Shown: positions 1 to 10,745 of the stretch, piece after piece
Layout of the letters: each line of letters starts with the position of its first letter
How positions within the stretch are numbered: the stretch's first letter is position 1
From: Aldrovandia affinis
Taxonomy: Eukaryota; Chordata; Actinopteri; Notacanthiformes; Halosauridae
Direction: 5' to 3'
Assembly (NCBI GenBank): GCA_029706075.1
Contig: JAINUG010000179.1
Coordinates: forward strand, 186,001 to 250,000
Length of the DNA: 64,000 bases
Translations under genes and position numbers: made by a program
The notes under the pieces: generated by a model
The model's input: only the letters and a program-made list of their open reading frames with translations
Told to the model about the DNA's origin: nothing
The model's database searches: none

Positions 1-3000
1 TTTTTGTATTGATTACATATGTACATACATACATGCATGGATACATACAAAATGGACCATTTAGTATTATTCATTATCTCTGGCACATTTGCAAAGCATG
101 GCACGTGCTCCAGAGAAATGATTTCACCATTAAACCTGTGGTAACCTGTCCTCTGTGTGTGTGAAAGGGTTATCCTGAACATTCAGAAGTTAAATGCCAA
201 CATAATACTTCTGCCTCAGCTCTTCAAGCTTAACAAGCCCTCCGTGATGCGGACATTTCTGTCAAATTTGAATTACAGTGTGAAATGGTAGACAACCTCC
301 AGAGTTGTTAAAATCCTTTGGTAAGAAATGTTAACATCCACCTTAAATTTTCAAGTGTAATACGTTCTTTTGAGATACATTTAGATGTGTATATATAAGA
401 TCTAGTTTTGTATTGGATGAAATAAAACAATCTTTCTTTTAAAAAACTGTCAATTAATCCATGAGTGTCTCATTTAGGAAACTGGGTTTCTAAGGGTTTA
501 GTGTTTTATGCTTCTGATGAAAATGGGACTGTTTTATTCACTATTGAAAGGCATTTGCTATAAAAGAAGAGCTTAGTTATTTTTGATGTAATTACAGTAG
601 GAATTTAAGTAACCGTTTTTTTTTTTTGTACAGTTCATAATTTACAAAATTTATATAATTTTCCCCTGCAGCACAATTTTCAACACTCCCACAAATTCAT
701 AGAGCATTCAATATTGGGATGAGGCCTAAATGTTTATTAATCTATGGATGACACCAGGTGAGATCAGAAAGGATGGAAACCATCCAGTAAACTTGACGAT
801 GATCACTTTTTGCACCATTTGTTGTTCACACCTTTTTGATGTGACGCCTACACAGATAACTTGATAATTACCTGACTGGCGTGATGAGACAGGGGAGTCA
901 AAGGTGTATTTAATGGTACAGCTAGCCTTGCAGCCCTCCCCTGTTAGAACACTTTGTTTGCATTAGCTCATGGGGTTCCTGGATTGAACTTAAGCATGTT
1001 CACACATTCAATATAATGTCATTGGATTCACCTGCATGTAAAAAATTGTTGATTTAGTCTGATTAAAGATATTTTCTAGGGTGACAGATATATGGGTACT
1101 GAATACGAAATCCATTTCTGTCAAAAACTGATAGCACAAGTAAATCTTCTCTTGATATTTGCATGAATTTGGTTCTTTATTTAGTTTTCTTCTGTTTAGT
1201 TTTCTCCATATACATGTAGGTTTGTTCAAGTCAGTTACCATTCTGCAGCGATAGTAACTGACCAGGAGTAATAGCAACTGACAACTCTATATGTAGTGTA
1301 TAAGAGCATCATAACCCATTTGATAAATTCCTTCTTCATCCCAGCATATACATATAAAACATGAACTAAGTATGAATCATATGGCCTTATGAGTATTTAC
1401 ACACTTTCAAATGGTAAATTCATACATTTGGGTGAGGATGCGTAACATACCTTCCATCTAACCATGCACAGCAAATCCACATAGACAAAGCAGCATGGGA
1501 ACTTCACTTTGAGACATCCAGTTGATTTTCCTGAGAGTTGATATACTGAACTCATGTGTCCCAACCTATTCTCATAACTACGAGAATTTCTTTTTAAACA
1601 GCCCCACATGCCAATGAGAATCTCCAAACCTTTTTTACAAAAAATAATAATTTAATCGTGAGGTGCATTAGTTAAGGGAATTTGAATCATTTCTTTCTTC
1701 TTTTGATAGTTTTCGCCTTACTGTTATTTCACCAACTACAGCAGAATAGCCATTTGCATTGCTTACCCACACATTGACATTTCAGCTTTGGTGGAAATGA
1801 AGGCTTGAATTGGCAAAACCTGCAGATGGCTGTTACATCTCAAAGCAGACAGAATCATGCATTGAAGTCCTTTTTACTACTTGTAAATGGGTTTTAGATG
1901 GGAGTGCAGTTAGATGTGGAAAACTAGCAGAAAATTGGGTACAAATGGAAGCACGTGCAGTATGTCAACTCGCACTTCCTGTTTTTTTAACGGCTGTTCT
2001 CCTTTTAAGGCAATCTGCGGAAACCAGACCTATGGAGTCTAATCCCGTCTTTATCCTCGCCCTCTCCTTCAATCACACTTTCAATTTCACTTGCAACTTC
2101 CTTTGTGTCCTTTTCATTTGATCTAGGTTTAAAATGCAAAATCTATTCAAGGGCATTCAGTTTGGTTTCATGCGGTTGCAGCGAAACCCTATTTATACAC
2201 CAGATTTAGGACTGCTGAGCACTCAATTTTGCGCATAAAGATATGTAAATGCATCCTTCCCAGGGATTCTCCCTTTATGATAATATAGATTTTCAAATAT
2301 AAACAGGGATGGGTTTTTTTGCTATTTTATTAGTGCAGCATAAGTTTGTAGAGGGCTGTTTGTTACAAAGTCCTTCCAAAATTCCTCAGTCTTAGAAATG
2401 AGACACTGTTTTTGTTGTGCCAGATTTTAATTGAAATGGGAGCCTCACTGCAGGCTGATGCATTCATTCATTCAAGGCTAAAGCTGTGAGAGTGGGTGCA
2501 GTTTCGGGGCATCATGACAAAAGGGAAGCGGTGGAAAGTGGCAGAAATGTTTCTGGTTTGTGATTTGCAATGAAATTGTTGCCTTTTGAAACAGATTTTG
2601 CTTACTCTTTCAGTGCAGTACAGCAGGGACAATTGAAATAAAATCAGTTTTATGGCAGTTTTTTTCCAAGTCTAAATCTCCTCGTTACAAATGCCTTTCC
2701 TTTCTGGAAAGTCGATAAGCATTTGAAAATGAAGCCCAGGGAACATGTCTAGTTGGACATATCAAACAATTACCGATGGTCTTCACAAAGCAGTTTTTTA
2801 AATGCTTCCAACTAAACTCTATCCTCTGGGTTTCGTTTTCTCATAGAACCTTGTTGATTGCTTTGTTTTCAGAACTGTGGATGTGTTCAAGCAGGCATTT
2901 ACAATTGGTCAGCATATGCAAGTCAAAACACATGCTTATCATAAATGCAACATGCATTATACGCAGGAAATATGGATGCAAACATCAGCGCACAGGGAAT

Positions 3001-3241
3001 GTAAGTAGAATCTTTGAAATTGATTGGAATGACATGCAAAGGTCAGGATCGAGTTAGAGAGATCAAGACACTACCTCCCAAATTGAGCATCATGTTGGTG
3101 TTGAGTTCCCCCTTGCTGTTTCTCTTGCCCACCAATGGGAAGATCCCAAGTTCAGAGTACTCTTATGTGCTCAGTGACAGGCACACTTCCAAAGGAAGCA
3201 GTATTCCAAACAAAACAACAATTTTATTATACTGAGTTTTT
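1..3241. other. Non-genic AT-rich stretch
   Basis: No recognisable gene or mobile element. Open frames up to about 100 codons (for example 1810-2121, plus strand) match no family I know and have low-complexity hydrophobic or cysteine-rich translations typical of chance frames. The stretch at about 780-960 is slightly more balanced in composition and could be a conserved non-coding block, but nothing in the sequence proves it. Confidence 0.55.
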
Positions 3242-3440
3242 CACAAAAACACAAAAAAGGATGGGTAAATGGGGAATTCAAACACACAGTCCATAATCCT
3301 TCTCTTGTTGTCTTTGTCCGTAATCCAAGTCGTTAATCCAATCCAGGTCCTCATACAATCCACAGTTGATACACAAACAGGGTTCTCAAAACAATTTAAT
3401 CCAAGTAAACAATCCAAAACAATTTTTTTTGAAGACAATA
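3242..3440 (-). mobile_element. LTR fragment, family shared with 22.5 kb and 44 kb
   Basis: Read on the minus strand, this stretch repeats the pattern 'GTTTTGGATTGTTTA ... GGATTACGGACAAAGAC ... GGATTATGGACTGTG'. It aligns with 22530-22680 and 43970-44150, both of which continue into an LTR-like 3' end with an AATAAA-type signal. Only part of the LTR is present and no internal coding region follows. It is an old, incomplete LTR-retroelement relic. The superfamily (probably Ty3/gypsy) is inferred from general resemblance to fish LTRs, not proven. Confidence 0.5.
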
Positions 3441-3970
3441 TACTAATAGACAAAGAAATACAGAAAAATATACAATTTCAATTGAACAATAAATAAAAAT
3501 AAATAGATAAATAAAAATAGTATGCTTGTTTTAAAAGAAACAAAAATAAGGAGGTGCTGTCCAAGACAATAAACAAGAACACTGAATCATACTGCACAAT
3601 AATTTAAAAATTGAAGTTGCACACAAATAAAACTACATTGAACACAGCGGAGTTCCACCTTTTCAATACTGGCTGAGTCTGGCTCAATTTGGCTGAAAGT
3701 TCATTATGCACAAACCAGACTTAAGATAACTTCTGCTGTTTTGCTGCTAGTTTAGCTGGACTATATGCATGTTAACTAGTTAGTAGTAAGCTCATAGTGA
3801 TGCAGTATAGCGCTATTATTACCCCAAAAATTTACAGAAAATGTTCATGATGATAGTTCAGTGTCATTATAGCCAGTGTAATGTTAGCTAAATGCTTGAG
3901 CTACTAGCTAGCATTAACTTTAGTATAACAATTTATGCAATACCTAGATAGCACGATTATTTACTAAACT
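3441..3970. other. Non-genic AT-rich spacer
   Basis: Contains an A-rich (AATA)n-like run at about 3488-3520 and no coding or element signature that I recognise. Confidence 0.5.
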
Positions 3971-3971
3971 A

Positions 3972-4132
3972 CTTATATATGCCATTTAGCAGATGCTTTT
4001 ATCCAAAGCGACTTACAGTAGTGAATGGATACATTTTATTAGTATATGTGGCCCCAGTGGGGATTGAACCCACAACCTAAGCGTTGCCAATGCTGTGCTC
4101 TACCAACTGAGCCACAGAGAACCACTTCAAAA
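3972..4132 (-). mobile_element. tRNA-derived SINE, family A
   Basis: On the minus strand it begins 'GTGGTTCTCTGTGGCTCAG', followed by an A-box-like TGGCTCAGTTGG and a B-box-like GGTTCAATCC, the internal Pol III promoter of a tRNA-type head. A unique middle follows, then the tail 'AAGTCGCTTTGGATAAAAG' CATCTGCTAAATGGC. That tail is shared by many teleost SINEs and their partner LINEs. Two further copies are at 32694-32850 and 43143-43318. It is not a functional tRNA gene, because the tRNA-like part cannot close a full cloverleaf and it runs into the SINE body. Confidence 0.85.
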
Positions 4133-4680
4133 CGTAACATAATGTTCATGATGAGATGACATAAAACATACCTTTATTTTTGGCCTGTTTCTTCTCTTCT
4201 TCTTTCCTCTTTTTTCAAAACTGAAATCCCAAAGGCTTTGATCTTTTAATTTTGGCAGCGTACCTCAATGTGTGTGGGACACGATTGTTTGTGTGACTAA
4301 ACGATTGCCCATCAATGCAGGGCCAAGAGACTAAACCATTTCACCTTGGTGGTGTACAGACTCATTTTCATTTATCATTATATTTTAAACCAGGCAAAAT
4401 TGCAGCTGTATATCAGTAGCTATTGAGATATTATTTCCATTTGCTTGTGTGTGTTACGAGAGCTGGGGCGCATTTGGTTGCAATGCTATTTTGGGATTTC
4501 ATTGGTTGACTTGTACTGTATAGTGTGAGTTTGAGAGGCGCTATTGACCTCCACCCCTACCCCACTTCAGCTTCTAGCAGGTGAGGACTAGGAGACTTCA
4601 TACGCTGACAGACAGCAGAAGCAGTGGGACGAAAAAGTCACATCAGGCCTGCCTGATGCTAGCGTAGCGCAGCGTGGGGT
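4133..4680. other. Non-genic spacer
   Basis: No gene or element recognised. The GC content rises toward the right end (about 4550-4680), ahead of the foldback array. Confidence 0.45.
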
Positions 4681-4684
4681 CATC

Positions 4685-5046
4685 CCTATGTTCCCACAGC
4701 CCTATGTTCCCCCATTTCTAAAAAGATTTTCTAATACATTTTTCCCCCATCAAAATTAGGCCCTATGTTCCCCCAGCCCTATGTTCCCTCAGGTCTACAT
4801 CCCCACAGCACAGGTATGGCCATTCCCTAATGCACATAACGTGTTGTTGCCCCCCCCAACCCGTGCCCCCAAAAAAAAACAGAATCCCCCCCCCGTTGTA
4901 TTGCTGCAGTAATAGTGATCATCTTGGTTTCAGAGAGTTGTCTTTATTTAAGAACAAGGAACATTATACATATTTAGGAACATAGGGCTGTGGGAACATA
5001 GGGCTGTGGGAACATAGGGCTGGGGAACATAGGGCTGTGGGAACAC
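4685..5046. repeat. Foldback array of a CCCTATGTTCCC motif
   Basis: The left block (4685-4800) carries four direct copies of CCCTATGTTCCC followed by variable CACAG/CCC linkers. The right block (about 4978-5046) carries four copies of the reverse complement (GGGAACATAGGGCTGTG). The two blocks face each other across about 180 bp that includes poly-C and poly-A runs, so the strand could fold into a long imperfect hairpin. Minus-strand frame 4948-5196 is only a translation of the array ('PQPYVPQPYVP'). Confidence 0.8.
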
Positions 5047-5215
5047 AGACACGCTCCCGCGCAGCGCTGAGCACAGATGAGCAAGACTGAAGTGAGCCTG
5101 TGTCTGTGTCTGTATATGGAGAGCTGTGTGCATGCGCCCCTTGCCGGCGTGCCGCCCTAGGCGACTACCTATGTCGCCAATGCCAGGATCTGCCACTGCA
5201 TATGCTATATAAGAT

Positions 5216-6235
5216 ATACAGATAGATAGATTCTTTATTGTCCTTTACAGGAAATTTGTTGCCACAGTCTGTACAAAAGCCTCACATAAATTACATAAAT
5301 ACAAATATACACACCACTATTACATATACATACATTAAATATGCGCCCACATGGGTACATCCACATTTGTGCCTACATACACAGTCATATTCATATACAC
5401 ATGATCATTACTGAGGTATTTTGTTCAGTGATGCTATGGCAGAGAGGACAAAACTCCTGCCAAAGCATGCCTGTTTCCAGGCAAGGGTTCTATATCTGCG
5501 ACCTGATGGAAGTAGTGTGAAGAATAGGTTGAGGGGGTGGCTGGGGTCATGTGCAATGGTACGTGCTCTGCGTGTAATGGCTCTGCTGTTGAGGTCTGAG
5601 AGGTTGGGGGTGGGGAGGCCAATAATTTTGGAGGCATTGTGTGTAATGCGTGTGAGTTTGTTCCTGTTGGAAACAGTTAGCATGTTGAAAAAACAGGGGG
5701 AACAGTAAAGGAGAATGTGTTGAAGTATACTTTGGTAAAGCAGCAACAGAAGGTGGGGGGCAACAGAAAGTGCTCTGAGTTTGCGGATGGCAGAGAATCT
5801 TTGTTGGTCGCGTTTGTGGATGTCAGTGGTGTGCTGATCAAAGTTCAGTTTATTGTCCAGGGTGAGTCCAAGGTATTTGTAGCACTCCACCATCTCAACT
5901 GCTTTATTGTTGATACAGGTGGGGTTGTGGGTGGAGTTGTGGGCTGTGCTGTGTGTACTGGAAATAATTAACAGTTCTTTTGTTTTTGCTACGTTCAGCT
6001 CCAGGTAGTTGTTTCTGCACCACTGTGTAAAATGGGAGATGGAGTCTTGGTAGCCTAAAACAGAGTTATTGTCATTGAGGAGTGCAAGTATGACAGTATC
6101 ATCAGAGTATTAGAAGTATGTAGTGATGGGTGAGGAACTGACACAGTCATTGGTATAGAGGGTAAACAGGAAGGGGCTCAGGACACAACCTTGTACTTTC
6201 AAGGCCTTATCTAACAGCCAGATTCCTCCATAGTC
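5216..6235 (-). mobile_element. Rex1/CR1-type LINE, 3' end (pseudogene)
   Basis: Minus-strand translation shows the C-terminal part of a non-LTR reverse transcriptase. A 'QGCVLSPFLFTLYTNDC' block lies near 6150-6190, then 'YKYLGLTLDNKLNFDQH', 'LLYCSPCFFNMLTVSNRNK' and 'SHPLNLFFTLLPSGRRYR' (open frame 5408-5893). The last block is the signature of Rex1/Babar- and L2-like fish LINEs. The 3' UTR ends with ACAATAAAGAATCTATCTATCT at 5216-5245, a polyadenylation-like signal plus tetranucleotide tail typical of these elements. The 5' portion (endonuclease, N-terminal RT) is missing, and the RT core upstream of 5893 is interrupted, including a stop in the region of the catalytic aspartates ('ILSDDTVIL' context). 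It is a 5'-truncated dead copy. It abuts the Harbinger relic at about 6235-6250. Confidence 0.82.
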
Positions 6236-6244
6236 CCCTTTGCT

Positions 6245-6640
6245 TAGTTGTTTGTAGTCTGTCATGACATGAACTGGGCACAACATTTGTGATTATTTGC
6301 TTTGAATTTGTACATTCATGGGACATGTGTGCTGTCAATTTCTGAACACATGTTCGTTGTGTGATGGTGGAACAAGCGGAATGTGAGTGCAGTCGATTCC
6401 AACGACGACATGAGGAAAGTTAGCCACGTTGTAAAAACCTTGTTTTGTTTATTGAATGTCTCCTCCATTTACTGGAAATGTATGTAAAGGCGTGCTCGCT
6501 GGGACAAAGCGTCCAGCACCTTTGAGTGCGCAATACAAAATGCAGATTGTGAAATGCAACCCAAGCAACCGTAATCTTAAAAGATCCGGAAGTAAGGAAA
6601 AATAAAGTTGAGAGCAATTTTACCATTGCCGGCAGAGAAT
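6245..6640 (-). pseudogene. PIF/Harbinger transposase relic
   Basis: Minus-strand translation in shifting frames gives 'LDALSQRARLYIHFPVNGG', 'TKQGFYNVANFPHVVVGID', 'CTHIPLVPPSHNEHVFRN' and then 'MNVQIQ'. This matches the order of the HARBI1-like DDE domain: the FP...GF.NV.G.IDCTHIPI stretch containing the first catalytic Asp, then P...E..FVNRKG, then SINVQ. At least one in-frame stop and frame shifts are present, so it is not functional. Spacing and orientation suggest the element continued toward 7236, where 'CCTTTAGTGAATCTGGCCCT' resembles Harbinger-type termini of fish. The left portion was lost where the LINE now abuts. Confidence 0.7.
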
Positions 6641-7240
6641 TCGATTTTTCGGTGTGTGGCTCAAGTATCTTTTTTATATCCTCCAGTAGTGCAAATTGTT
6701 GTGTGGCAGTGTAATCTGTATCGCTTCACTATTTGCAATTAACTGAAAGGGTCATTCTTGGACGAAAGACCCTCTCTGTCTTATCCTGTTTTTCTTTTGT
6801 CCTCTCTGTCTTCTCCTGGCTCTGATGACTGCTGCCATGTTTGGGAGAGATAAGTCCATATTAACATACCATTTGTAGAGCGTGAGCAGGGCTAAATCAA
6901 TGCTCAGCAAAATACTGCCTGCTTTCAGGTATTCTTAACATTTTCATACAAAGAGGAGAGTCACAATTAAGGCATGCTTTAATAAATCAGACGGAATTCC
7001 TAAATTGGCTTAAATTACAAAATCTCCACCTTGTTTTAGCGCATTCACCCTGGTATACATACTGTATGCATGAGCAGATTTAACTATAAAAAAGGAAAGT
7101 TGCAGAGTGACATAACCCCCGCACTGACCCATGCGACCATTTAGTAAATCGGATGTAGATATTGTGACCTTGTAGCGACTGCTTTTGGTCAAAAAGAAGT
7201 TGCAATCCTTTAGTGAATCTGGCCCTGGTAGTTCAAAAGT
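6641..7240. other. Probable outer part of the Harbinger element
   Basis: No coding potential. It contains the related phrases 'GCGACCATTTAGTAAATC' (about 7132-7149) and 'TCCTTTAGTGAATCTGGCCC' (about 7206-7225), which look like repeated subterminal or terminal motifs of a Harbinger-type element. I cannot identify the partner terminus, so the boundary is an inference. Confidence 0.3.
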
Positions 7241-10200
7241 TTTGTAGTTCACGATTAAGTACTTCAAGAAGACATTTTGATTGTTTTCAGAGTAAAAGCC
7301 ACTTCAACTGCTAACAATATGTTATGGGTTAGAGTATTCCACACAATTAACTGTGTTCAAATTGAAGGTATTTGGTGGAAAAATATATTCTGACATGTTT
7401 AATGATGATTTATGAGTAAATTTTAGCAGATGCCATATATATATATATATGTAGTCAAATTTCAATCAAATGAACTTGTGTTTAAGGTCAGATTCAATTA
7501 AATCAAATAAAACAAACCTTCTCAGATTAATCCGGCACCATAACTCAATAAGGTTTGTTTAACGTACCATATCTCTCTACATCGGGGGATGTAAGAGATT
7601 GTACCCACTAAAGAAATTGCACTTACCAAATGATTGGTACCATGGGTTTTCTCTTATTGGTCAGGCAATCCTAAAAATACCTGTTTTTTCCTGGTAAATC
7701 TGTCTGTTTGGGTTGCAATCAGTTTTTTGGGGTTGGAATTGATCCTATATCCAGATTAATGGTCGTTGTAATCACGTCTTTGTAGTAGAGCAAACAGACG
7801 TGACTAACAGAATGTCAGATATACTGCTGAATGGAACTTTATTTTTAGTCTGTTCTAAAAACATGGTGAGAACTGTAAAAAAAAACAAAAAACTAATTTG
7901 ATTCAATTTTGGCCTTTGTCTTCATACACCTTAATAAAAGGCTGAAGTGACACTGATGACTAGTAATGAGGACAAGGAAGCAAGTGGAAGGATGGGACAC
8001 AGAGAAGACCGCTCCTCGATGACCATTCCTGGACCGCTCCTGGACCGCTCCTGGATGATTACTCTTAATCAATCTCTCTCCACCAGGAATATCATTGATT
8101 GGGTCACTAAACTAGAAAAACAATAAGTGAGTGACTGTGACTGACTGAGAGTAGTTTTTGAATTAGACCTTGATTTCTCATACAGAAAAACTACATGACT
8201 TGTTTTCATTGCAAAAAGATATAGAAAATGTCAGCCCAGATTCCAATACATTATTACACAATGGCTTTCCAAAGCTAAATATGAAAAAATAAACATGCCT
8301 ATCTTCTGGCAGACATTGCTTATTCACAACATGGCACTGTCTATATGCCAGCATTAATGGCTTTAATCGAATTACATGTACTGTAGGTTAGAATCAAATA
8401 TAATTACCAGCTTTCCTTTGTATGTGCAAGATTTGTCAAGCACTAAAATAAAAATGGGAAAAAAAAACACTTAATAAACCCTTATCCTCACAATTCTCTG
8501 AAAAAATGCATCTATGAATTTATGAGCAAGGAAAGCATTCAACGATCCACAATGCAACTGTATATGATGGTGTGACGATAATAAGACAGAACAAAATGGA
8601 AACATTTGACTAATTATGTCTTCTGCAGTTAAAGATAAATAAAACATGAAAAAGGAGAAAACTTTAAGAGTAAAATACAAAATATGTAGTAATATATGAC
8701 AAAAATGTTTGTGATCGTTCGCACAATTTTTATTACACTTTCTTCCCAAGGGTTGTTGTGGATCTTTATTTGAATAATATTTACATATTTTGAAAATGAT
8801 AACATACCGCTTATGAATAATCTGTTTCACCCTAAATGTCTTCAGATGAACTCCACATGTTTCCTGCTTTTGAGTATGTCTTTTCAGGCCTTCAGTTTGC
8901 AAAACAACTGACTGTACATATCATCTGATATTTACACTAAGGACTTTTTGTAAATTGTAAATTGAGATTCCATTGGTCCGCATTGTTGAACTATTAGGTG
9001 TGCAAAGGAAACAGGGCTGCCAACTCTACAAATAACTCTAATAATGCTGTAATAAGGGTTCCATAATCCAAACTGATTCAAATATAAATATATCCAATTT
9101 GCATATATCAAAGATAATTAGAAAGTGCACATTTTATATGGAACTCACAAATAATCATGAATCAATTCCTGTCAATTAGTCATACATGGAATGAAGATTA
9201 AAGCAGCATTATTTATTGCAGTCATGGGTCATTAAAATGTCTAATTCTTGGGAAACGTTGTAATTGGAATTGCTTCTTCCACAATTTCCATGGACAGATG
9301 AATTTAGCAGTTATCATATTGTGCTGTGGTTTACGTTGATGAATGAGCTAAGATCTACTCAATTTTCAGACGATCTCGTCATTTCATCTTGATTAAAATT
9401 TCAAATCAGTCCCCAATAACTCTCACTGACAACAGTGTACTTTGTGTTTCGATCTGTGTAGAAATCTGATTGTGTGTTTCAAACCTTCCAGGTTTTTAGT
9501 TTCATGCTGAATTTGCACAGCAGGGGAGGGGGACCCCTGCATTAATGCAGTGATTTATGCATATGATAGGGATGTAAGCAAGGGGGGTGGCTGTTGGTAT
9601 ATGAGCCATGTTTTATTTATGTATTTCCTTTAATATAGATCAATTTCAGTTTATTTAATCGATTTCAATTGTTAATATAAACACTGATCTTTTGTAATAT
9701 TCATGTTGGGGGGAAAAAAAGTTGTGCAGTTTATTTAATCGATTTCAATCAGTATCACTAACAGGTATGGGATTCCAAAACACTGTATAGACATTTTGAT
9801 ATATGATGTTTTCCCTATGCAGTAACTACCTTTGATTTTCAAAACTGTTACTATGAATTTATATTAACCTACACACAGGAGTTCCTGCTCAAGTTCATGT
9901 CAACTTTTTTCCTGGATTTTCAGTATGAGGATCTTTGGGTGGATCTTTGAAGATAGGGTTGGTCTGATTTAATCCCGATTAAACTTAAGTCTTGTCATTT
10001 GTCCTTATTTAGTATACATCTGCTTGTATGAATCTAGACCTATAAATGTATAAATATGAATTGCATTGTGTAGTAACAGAATGAAGACACAAAACCATAC
10101 ACGATTATGCCAGATGACAAAATAAAGAATTAATTTATGGAAGAAATTGCTGCATTCATTTGCGAAGTCCTTTCTGCAAATTGTCTTACATTCCACAAAC

Positions 10201-10365
10201 ATCAGGATTGACAATCCTGTTAAGGAAGTAGGACAGTTTTATGTGCTTGCAATTGGAGCTAGTTGATCTTAACAATGTGAATGCCACCAACCAATGACAA
10301 CATAGCCAATTTTCAATCCTCCATAAATAAACTTTTCCAAAATAGATTACCTAGAGAATCAATCA
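7241..10365. other. Non-genic AT-rich stretch with minor repeats
   Basis: No gene recognised. It holds a short (AT)n run at about 7434-7451, an 11-bp perfect inverted repeat (AAACAAACCTT at 7510-7520, AAGGTTTGTTT at 7550-7560), a small duplication of 'CCTGGACCGCT' near 8030-8055, and a 23-bp direct repeat at 9647/9727. The 143-codon minus-strand frame at 8471-8902 has a composition typical of AT-rich chance frames. Confidence 0.5.
9647..9749 (+). repeat. Direct repeat of 23 bp, spaced 80 bp
   Basis: The phrase beginning CAGTTTATTTAATCGATTTC occurs at 9647-9669 and again at 9727-9749 with no mismatch, starting exactly 80 bp apart. The intervening sequence is AT-rich and otherwise unique. Its origin is unknown. 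It could be a short tandem duplication or a repeated protein-binding site. Confidence 0.7.
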
Positions 10366-10369
10366 AGGC

Positions 10370-10745
10370 ACAACAACATAGTCATAGATGGGCTCTCTGA
10401 TGCCAAAACTGAAACCTGACAGGAATCCGATATCGAAGTGAAGAAATGTCTTACTGAATGCCTGAATCTTGACCTGAAACAGATTGAGGTGGAACTGTTC
10501 TAGGAGATTTGAGGCCAAGGGTAGACCTAAACCTGTGGTACTGAAACTACTGGGTTATCATGACAAAGAGGACATACTCAAAAGAGCAAAGTGCCTCAAG
10601 GGCCCTAACCTCTTCATCAATGAAGACTTTTCAGAAAAGTCAGACTCAGAAGCAAGGAACTTGTAACAAAACTCCTGGAAGGACAAAGAAATGGCAACAT
10701 TGCATACCTGAGGTATGATCAACTGATCGTTCACCCACCTCCCCG
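10370..10745 (+). pseudogene. LINE ORF1-like (Transposase_22 type) relic
   Basis: The translation across frames contains 'NRSRHNNIVIDGL', then 'KCLTECLNLDLKQIEVE', then 'GRPKPVVLKLLGYHDKEDIL' / 'CLKGPNLFINEDFSEK', and finally 'NIAYLRYDQLIVHPP'. This is the order seen in the RNA-binding (RRM plus C-terminal) part of L1-type ORF1 proteins: NR.RRNN..I.G, then R.KPI..RF..YK....L..A..LKG..I.I.EDFS, then G..AYLRYD.LIV. A stop near 10502 and a frame change near 10640 show it is dead. No endonuclease or RT follows on this strand, because the minus-strand CR1 begins directly after it. Assignment to L1 versus another ORF1-bearing clade is uncertain. Confidence 0.6.

Noticed and set aside
1810-2121. 103-codon plus-strand frame
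   Set aside because: No domain, no splice or promoter context, and low-complexity hydrophobic end. Consistent with chance.
4685-5046. Possible CRISPR-like array
   Set aside because: Copies are nearly contiguous, inverted relative to each other, and have no uniform spacers. The genome is eukaryotic.
5150-5205. Possible hAT or CACTA terminus (GATCTGCCACTG, read in reverse CAGTGGCAGATC)
   Set aside because: No matching opposite terminus or target duplication was found on the left side.
5421-5971. Plus-strand frames over the LINE
   Set aside because: Antisense to the clear minus-strand RT reading.
8471-8902. 143-codon minus-strand frame
   Set aside because: AT-rich composition, no recognisable motif, no related sequence nearby.
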